DNA of 64,000 bases from NCBI GenBank assembly GCA_963727845.1, contig CAVSHI010000003.1, positions 310,001-374,000 of the forward strand, written 5' to 3'. This stretch comes from JBEKTW01 sp963727845 (GTDB taxonomy: Bacteria > Bacteroidota > Ignavibacteria > UBA10030 > SZUA-254). Of the stretch, positions 63,429 through 64,000 are shown piece after piece. Every line of letters starts with the position of its first letter. Positions within the stretch are counted from its first letter, which is position 1. A program made the position numbers and the translations under genes. A model generated the notes under the pieces. The model searched no databases, had not been told where the DNA came from, and saw only the letters and a list, made by a program, of their open reading frames with translations.

Positions 63429-64000
63429 TTAGAAGCTCTGTTGATGCTTTTTTCGACGCGCAGATTTCCTCACCAGGCGCAAGACACCGGCAATCACGAT
63501 AACGGCCGGGGGAGCTGCAAAATCGAGGTACTTGAAGAATATTTTGGTGCCTTCGGATATTTCATTCAACGGTTTCGGTTCGGGATCGCGCGACCGGATC
63601 GAGTTCAGGCCGATGTCATCGAACATCCAGTCGACAAGACTTGACCCGAAGGCCACGTTGCCGTATCCATGAATATTATCATCGACAAGAAAATCCCCGT
63701 CCCCGACAACAACGATGCGCGTAGCCGGGCTGCCAGCGACAAAAGGCGGTTCATCCGCTCCGGAGGCCTGCGTCTTTTCGTCTATGGCAATGCGTCGCTT
63801 CGCGTACAGGCTCTTGAATGATCCATCGAAAGCCGATGCTACCAGAATATGCGCTTCGGAGAATGAACCGATTGGCAGAGGAACTTTGGGATCGATTGCG
63901 ATGACGTCGCCCATCATCCGTCTGCTCTGCGTGGAAGTCGTGAGCAGCACTTCCGCATCCACGCCCCGAATCGCGGCCAGCCGAACATCCAGCGAGCTCA
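63429..64000 (-). CDS. GldG-type ABC transporter auxiliary protein, C-terminal part
   Basis: The gene continues past the window end; the frame is open to base 64000, so the GTG at 63962 is not the start. The readable part resembles the C-terminal half of GldG-like proteins: TRIVVVGDGDFLVDD, GNVAFGSSLVDWMFDD and a final membrane helix (AAPPAVIVIAGVLRLV) with a Lys/Arg-rich tail. GldG works with GldA and GldF in gliding or surface-protein export. DUF4340 follows by 10 bases, as in many Bacteroidota. Confidence 0.85.
   Translation of the reverse strand, partial: SSLDVRLAAIRGVDAEVLLTTSTQSRRMMGDVIAIDPKVPLPIGSFSEAHILVASAFDGSFKSLYAKRRIAIDEKTQASGADEPPFVAGSPATRIVVVGDGDFLVDDNIHGYGNVAFGSSLVDWMFDDIGLNSIRSRDPEPKPLNEISEGTKIFFKYLDFAAPPAVIVIAGVLRLVRKSARRKKHQQSF

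Overview
The window looks like a chromosomal segment of a Bacteroidota/Chlorobi-group bacterium, most likely near Ignavibacteria. Four large secreted proteins or fragments have, or are built like proteins with, type IX secretion (T9SS) C-terminal sorting domains that end in Lys-rich tails such as KKMLLMK. There is a GldG-type gliding ABC component, the futalosine-route menaquinone enzyme MqnA, an F-type ATPase cluster without atpD/atpC, and a possible Bacteroidota-type TTG/TAnTTTG promoter. Shine-Dalgarno sites are strong before some genes and absent before others. No tRNA, rRNA or CRISPR array was seen.

Layout. 1-9.3 kb (+): a nucleobase/hydantoin catabolism cluster holding a xanthine-dehydrogenase-type subunit (cut by the window edge), DinB-like protein, dihydropyrimidinase, DapA-family lyase/aldolase, HExxH membrane protein, NCS1 permease and CaiB-type CoA transferase. 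It is invaded by a GxxExxY gene inside TTGGRATKA-type inverted repeats, next to a remnant of a second permease 3' end. 9.3-14.1 kb: deoxynucleoside kinase (+), tmk and a C-terminal processing protease (-), then an ECF sigma factor and a repeat-built beta-rich anchored protein (+). 14.2-27 kb (-): a long housekeeping series, ffh, rpsP, khpA, rimM, trmD, rplS, mqnA, DUF167, rlmN, M1 peptidase, adk, glycerophosphodiesterase and a TPR-CHAT lipoprotein. 27-33 kb (-): two T9SS proteins, one an M6 metalloprotease. 33.3-40.3 kb (-): ATP synthase genes following a bactofilin/M23 peptidase pair. 40.5-50.6 kb: T9SS genes broken by an IS21-family element, a beta-propeller-like lipoprotein, and an IS256-family element. 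50.9-53.5 kb (-): NamZ/DUF1343, NUDIX and LOG proteins. 53.5-61.5 kb (-): a tightly overlapping nine-gene operon with inositol-3-phosphate synthase, a sugar nucleotidyltransferase, two CDP-alcohol phosphotransferases, aminotransferase, ATP-grasp, Gfo/Idh/MocA and HAD enzymes. 61.6-64 kb (-): a small Cys-containing secreted protein, a DUF4340-LysM protein and GldG.

The best candidate for an undescribed system is the 53.5-61.5 kb operon. Its enzymes can make inositol phosphate, activate a head group with CTP, couple it to a CDP-alcohol, and possibly oxidise, aminate and ligate it, which suggests an inositol-derived and perhaps amino-modified phospholipid or solute. A second pattern is sequence-wide: five protein genes are split by single-base frameshifts and the IS256 transposase start may be a sixth. 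All are of the +1 type, which needs raw-read checking before any of them is called a pseudogene.
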